Assembly (NCBI GenBank): GCA_046046915.1
Contig: JBJOIT010000012.1
Span: 1 to 64,000 of the forward strand
DNA from: JBEEJZ01 sp046046915
Lineage (GTDB): Bacteria; Pseudomonadota; Gammaproteobacteria; Burkholderiales; Burkholderiaceae_C
DNA: 64,000 nt
Direction: 5' to 3'
The notes below the pieces were generated by a model that did no database searches, was not told where the DNA came from, and saw nothing but the letters and a program-made list of their open reading frames with translations. Positions within the stretch are counted from its first letter, which is position 1, and every line of letters begins with the position of its first letter. Shown piece by piece: positions 61,056 through 64,000 of this stretch. The position numbers were made by a program, and so were the translations under genes.

Positions 61056-61630
61056 GTGCGTGGCTATTACCATGGCTTGGCGCCTTGCCCCTGCGATGGA
61101 TCGTCTCAAGCCTGCTGGCTGCGGGCCTGTTTTGGGCGGGTCACCGACTGGGGCAGCAGGGTGTTCAGCAGGCCTGGGACGCAGAGAGATTGCACCAACA
61201 AACCGCCGCCTTGCAGCAATCCCTGCAGGTAGCCCAGGTTCAAACCCGGCAAGAACAGATCAACCAGAGCATTACCACCGACCATGACACCCGCAAAACC
61301 CAACTTCAGCACCTGTGGCAACCCCCAAAGGCTTCTGCCGTTCCAGTGGCTGTTTCGCCTGATTCGCAGCCTGTGCCTGCTGGCCTGCGCACTGACGCTA
61401 ACCGCCTGCGCGACTCAATCAACCCCAGCAGTCCCGGCCCCGTGCCCACCCATGCCCAACCTGCCACACATCTTGATGCAGCCGCCACCTACGCTGTACC
61501 TGATCCCGCCATCGCTCAGATCCCCGTGAGCTGCGAACAATTGGCCAGTGATGCGGCCGAGGCCACGCTCATGGTCTTGTCATTTCAGCGCTGGTACGCC
61601 GAGCAGGCCAAAGCCAAAGATAAGCCATAG
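61052..61630 (+). CDS. Rz-like inner-membrane spanin
   Basis: 192 aa; ATGA overlap with the endolysin stop. An N-terminal membrane segment (LRWIVSSLLAAGLFWAGHRLG) and a periplasmic coiled-coil (QQTAALQQSLQVAQVQTRQEQINQS) are the i-spanin form. Another lipoprotein gene (Rz1) is nested inside it in another frame. Fuses inner and outer membranes at the end of lysis. Confidence 0.8.
   Translation: MSAWLLPWLGALPLRWIVSSLLAAGLFWAGHRLGQQGVQQAWDAERLHQQTAALQQSLQVAQVQTRQEQINQSITTDHDTRKTQLQHLWQPPKASAVPVAVSPDSQPVPAGLRTDANRLRDSINPSSPGPVPTHAQPATHLDAAATYAVPDPAIAQIPVSCEQLASDAAEATLMVLSFQRWYAEQAKAKDKP
61284..61529 (+). CDS. Rz1-like outer-membrane spanin lipoprotein, nested in Rz
   Basis: 81 aa, entirely within the Rz gene in another reading frame. 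A basic N-terminal stretch, a hydrophobic LCLLACALTLTAC with the lipobox LTAC (Cys near residue 42), and a short proline-rich mature part (PAVPAPCPPMPNLPH, QPPPTLYLIPPS), the classic Rz1 composition. The N-region before the signal is unusually long (about 25 residues), so the true start might be a non-ATG codon further in. Confidence 0.7.
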   Translation: MTPAKPNFSTCGNPQRLLPFQWLFRLIRSLCLLACALTLTACATQSTPAVPAPCPPMPNLPHILMQPPPTLYLIPPSLRSP

Positions 61631-61924
61631 AACGGGGGCAACAGCCACCCCCCTCAACACAGTGCTCCCATTCGCTTGACTTGTGTGCCCACCAGAGCGT
61701 TGACACATGTATGGCCTCTTTGGGGGTTTACTGAGTGTTTGCTATCGCAGCAAATTAGGATGCATGTGCCACCTAAATAATAAAAAGATATATAAAATTA
61801 TTTCTATATAAAATTAATTTCTTTTTTGGGTGATTCTGATGTTTTGTGCTGTATAAAACAACAGTTTTTTTGGAAAATTAGGTGAACTGGTGAACCTCTC
61901 CAGTTTCAGAGGTATCATGAACAA
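61631..61924. other. AT-rich gap at the right prophage boundary
   Basis: No gene. The first about 110 bp still resemble phage DNA; from about 61760 the sequence becomes AT-rich (runs such as ATAAAAAGATATATAAAATT) and leads into the DUF4007 gene. A TGTTTT/AAAACA dyad at 61840-61860 and the promoter of the next operon probably lie here; attR is expected here. Confidence 0.55.
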
Positions 61925-62860
61925 ATGATTGATTCGATCCTTGGAAAAAAGCCTCAGTTCTCGGGTCATGAGACCTTTCCGCTGCGGCAGTTGTGGCTAA
62001 AGAAGGCCTTTGATTCTGTACAAAACCGCCCTTATTTCGGCGAGGCACCTAAGCACATATTTGCTGATGAGGAAGCGATTGTTGACTTCGGCGTCGGAAA
62101 AAACATGGTCAGCTCTATTCGTTTTTGGGCCGTTGCCTGCAACGTTCTCGAAGAGAGCAGTGACTCATACAAGGTGACATCTGTAGCGGATGCGCTGTTC
62201 AACGAATTTCAAGGCCTCGACCCCTACTGCGAAAACATCTCAACTGTTTGGTTGATGCATTGGTTTCTCGCAAGCACTCCTGATCGGACGACTACTTGGT
62301 ACTACCTGTTCAATCACGTGGTGCAACAGGTTTTCGACAGAGACTTCATCGGCAAGGCACTTGCAGGCGAACTGGAGAGCATTAAGGCAAAAATTTCGCA
62401 GGCAACATTGAAGCGAGATGTGGAGTGCTGCATTCGAAGTTATGTTCCGCGAGCTAACAGCGATTCCCCTGAAGATTTGAGTGAGCCTTTGCTGGGTGAG
62501 TTGGGACTGATTGTTCACAACTCAAAAGATTCGTTTGAGTTCCGCAGAGGGGCTAAGCGCTCGCTGCATGATGGAATTTTCGGGTATGCGTTGCTCGACT
62601 ATTGGGAGCGTCTAGAGGCTTCTGGGTCTGTCATGGCGTTTGATCGTGTGGCGCATGACTATGGGTCTCCTGGGCGCGTATTCAAGATTGATGAGAACGG
62701 TATTGCTGAGCGGCTAATTTCGTTGGAACAAATCACGAACGGACAGATTCAATGGACTGAGCAAGCTGGGCTACGACAAGTGACGTTAAAAAATAATTCC
62801 GAAAAGGGCGTCAAGGCACTGAAGGAAAAGCTGCTCAAAATTGCCTACAGCAAAGACTAA
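61925..62860 (+). CDS. DUF4007-family protein
   Basis: 311 aa. The opening KPQFSGHETFPLRQLWLKKAFD and the FGVGKNMVSSIRFWAVA segment are the DUF4007 signature. The middle is helical; no enzymatic motif is obvious. DUF4007 proteins often lie beside large P-loop ATPases and PAPS-reductase/DndC-like genes in defence islands (from memory). Here a P-loop ATPase gene follows after 2 bp. The region is AT-richer than the prophage, suggesting separate horizontal origin. Confidence 0.8.
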   Translation: MIDSILGKKPQFSGHETFPLRQLWLKKAFDSVQNRPYFGEAPKHIFADEEAIVDFGVGKNMVSSIRFWAVACNVLEESSDSYKVTSVADALFNEFQGLDPYCENISTVWLMHWFLASTPDRTTTWYYLFNHVVQQVFDRDFIGKALAGELESIKAKISQATLKRDVECCIRSYVPRANSDSPEDLSEPLLGELGLIVHNSKDSFEFRRGAKRSLHDGIFGYALLDYWERLEASGSVMAFDRVAHDYGSPGRVFKIDENGIAERLISLEQITNGQIQWTEQAGLRQVTLKNNSEKGVKALKEKLLKIAYSKD

Positions 62861-62862
62861 AC

Positions 62863-64000
62863 ATGGCCCTGAAAGAAAACACTCTTAGCTCTGTTGTTGA
62901 AATTTCTCGACAGTTTTTGCGCTCGATTCAAATCGATGATGATTTTGGTCGTGAAGATGCGCTTTCTGGCTACGTTTGCCAGGGAACTGCCCAATCGCTG
63001 TTGGAAAGTATGGCGCAGCAGCTTTTGGAAACGAAGCAAAGAGCTTTCACCTGGACGGGGCCCTATGGCGGAGGCAAGTCATCTCTTGCGTTGATGTTGT
63101 GCTCGCTAGTCGGCCCAAATCAAAAACTGCGTGACCGTGCTAAGAAAATACTTGCACTTCCAAGTGATTCGAAAATCTACAGAGCGTTTGATGCCAAAGG
63201 CACTGGTTGGACCGTCCTTCCAGTCGTAGGTAAGCGAATCAGTGTGCGCGACCAACTGATCGCAACCATCGAGAAAAGAACAGGCACTGTACTCTCCAAG
63301 AAGAAAAATGCAGACGTAATCGCTGAGCTTGTAGCTCTTGCAGAGAGCAATAAGCAGGGACTTTTGTTGATCATCGATGAGCTAGGCAAGTTCTTGGAGA
63401 ACGCTGCCCTCGATAGCACCGAGGACATCTACTTCTTCCAGCAATTGGCAGAAGCTGCCAGCCGAACCAACGGCAACTTTGTCGTTGTCGGCATCTTGCA
63501 TCAACCTTTCGAAGCTTATGCCACGGCACTCGGTAGGCAGACGCGTGACGATTGGGCAAAGATTCAAGGTCGTTATATCGACATTCCTTTGGTTGCTGCA
63601 ACTGATGAAGTAATTGAGCTGATCGGCCAATCGATTACGAGAGCCGAGAACATTGATGTCTCTGATGCGCGACAAGCTTGTGCCGTCATCGCCAACAACA
63701 TTAAGACTCGTCGACCTGCAGCCCCAAAGAATCTTGCCGAGAGCTTGTTGGCGTGCTGGCCACTTCACCCGGCAATTACTTCGTTGCTGGGGCCCATTTC
63801 TCGTCGGAAATTTGGTCAAAATGAACGTAGCATTTTTGGTTTTCTGGCATCACGTGAGCCGCTTGGCTTTGCCGAATTTTTGCAAACGCATCAGGTTTCC
63901 GGCGATTCAATGTATCGCCCGTCAAACTATTGGGACTACCTGAGGGCCAACTCTGAGCCAGCTATCTTGGCCTCGCCAGATGGTCATCGCTGGGCGCAGG
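62863..64000 (+). CDS. Large P-loop ATPase of the DUF4007 locus, 3' end outside the window
   Basis: 379 complete codons visible, still open at 64000. Starts at ATG 62863, 2 bp after the DUF4007 stop. Walker A WTGPYGGGKSS (about residues 64-74), Walker B LLLIIDELGKF (about 167-177), then NFVVVGILHQPFEAYA with a sensor-like segment and RRPAAPKNLAESLLACWPLHP. Such large AAA-type ATPases (BrxC/PglY/DndF-like in general form) drive defence complexes; the subfamily cannot be fixed from this half. Confidence 0.8.
   Translation, partial: MALKENTLSSVVEISRQFLRSIQIDDDFGREDALSGYVCQGTAQSLLESMAQQLLETKQRAFTWTGPYGGGKSSLALMLCSLVGPNQKLRDRAKKILALPSDSKIYRAFDAKGTGWTVLPVVGKRISVRDQLIATIEKRTGTVLSKKKNADVIAELVALAESNKQGLLLIIDELGKFLENAALDSTEDIYFFQQLAEAASRTNGNFVVVGILHQPFEAYATALGRQTRDDWAKIQGRYIDIPLVAATDEVIELIGQSITRAENIDVSDARQACAVIANNIKTRRPAAPKNLAESLLACWPLHPAITSLLGPISRRKFGQNERSIFGFLASREPLGFAEFLQTHQVSGDSMYRPSNYWDYLRANSEPAILASPDGHRWAQ

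Larger units (their letters stand above)
17550..61862. mobile_element. Apparently complete HK97/lambda-like siphophage prophage (limits approximate)
   Basis: Contains, in order, a leftward serine-recombinase module, early genes, primase-helicase, methyltransferase, HNH/TerS/TerL, portal, S49 protease, HK97-type capsid, connectors, tail tube, frameshifted chaperone, tape measure, lambda M-L-K-I-J tail-tip homologues, fibre region, holin, endolysin and Rz/Rz1. No essential structural class appears missing and no frame disruption was seen. The left limit lies between czcI and 17766 and the right limit between 61630 and 61925; the coordinates given rest on a weak shared octamer. Confidence 0.88.

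Noticed and set aside
62894..63943. Short plus- and minus-strand frames within the right-hand ATPase gene
   Set aside because: The continuous frame from ATG 62863 with Walker A and B is the real gene, simply unclosed at the window end.
1..64000. CRISPR array, insertion sequence or additional tRNA genes
   Set aside because: No regularly spaced repeats, transposase genes with terminal inverted repeats, or cloverleaf sequences were seen by eye; the only tRNA-like element is the tmRNA.

Overview
The window is a piece of a betaproteobacterial chromosome, probably Burkholderiales/Comamonadaceae-like. The clearest marker is a tmRNA at the left edge whose tag reads ANDERFALAA. High-GC coding, a CadR-type regulator, a Czc-type efflux cluster and a DUF4395/rhodanese sulfur cluster fit this placement. 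No 16S or housekeeping gene allows a firmer one.

Region 1 (1-9.7 kb) is host DNA: the 3' part of ssrA with two terminators; a TonB-like protein divergent from a sulfur operon (ArsR-rhodanese repressor, exported protein, DsrE-like protein, persulfide-dioxygenase-type metallo-beta-lactamase, MFS transporter, exported rhodanese); a Crp/Fnr regulator divergent from a DUF4395 membrane protein; then a cadR/CDF metal-efflux pair with a classic MerR-type 19-bp-spacer promoter, and a DMT transporter with a very His-rich tail. Region 2 (9.8-17.4 kb) is a minus-strand heavy-metal RND efflux operon (czcI-like, czcC, small periplasmic protein, czcB, czcA, small periplasmic protein, lipoprotein).

Region 3 (about 17.5-61.7 kb) is an apparently intact, about 44-kb HK97/lambda-type siphophage prophage. 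It has a leftward integration module (large serine recombinase, DUF2924, two small genes). A rightward early region starts from a promoter overlapped by a LexA-like box and contains two unknown proteins, an AbiE-like toxin/antitoxin pair, an HTH protein, a probable ssDNA-binding protein and a P4-type primase-helicase. Next come a ParB-methyltransferase fusion, a leftward block of six small genes, HNH/TerS/TerL, head genes, tail genes with a programmed -1 frameshift in the tail-assembly chaperone, tail-tip genes, a tail-fibre region, and a holin/endolysin/nested Rz-Rz1 lysis cassette. No CI-like repressor is recognisable.

The most unusual part is 54.7-60.1 kb. A tail-fibre-like protein ending in alternating Asn-Cys (six Cys in the last ten residues) is followed, in tightly coupled genes, by two unknown proteins, a possible and a clear 2OG-Fe(II)-oxygenase-type protein, and a radical SAM/SPASM enzyme. 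This looks like a phage-borne post-translational modification cassette acting on the fibre C-terminus; that function is inference.

Region 4 (61.7-64 kb) is AT-richer and starts a probable defence locus: a DUF4007 protein followed by a large P-loop ATPase gene that runs off the window.
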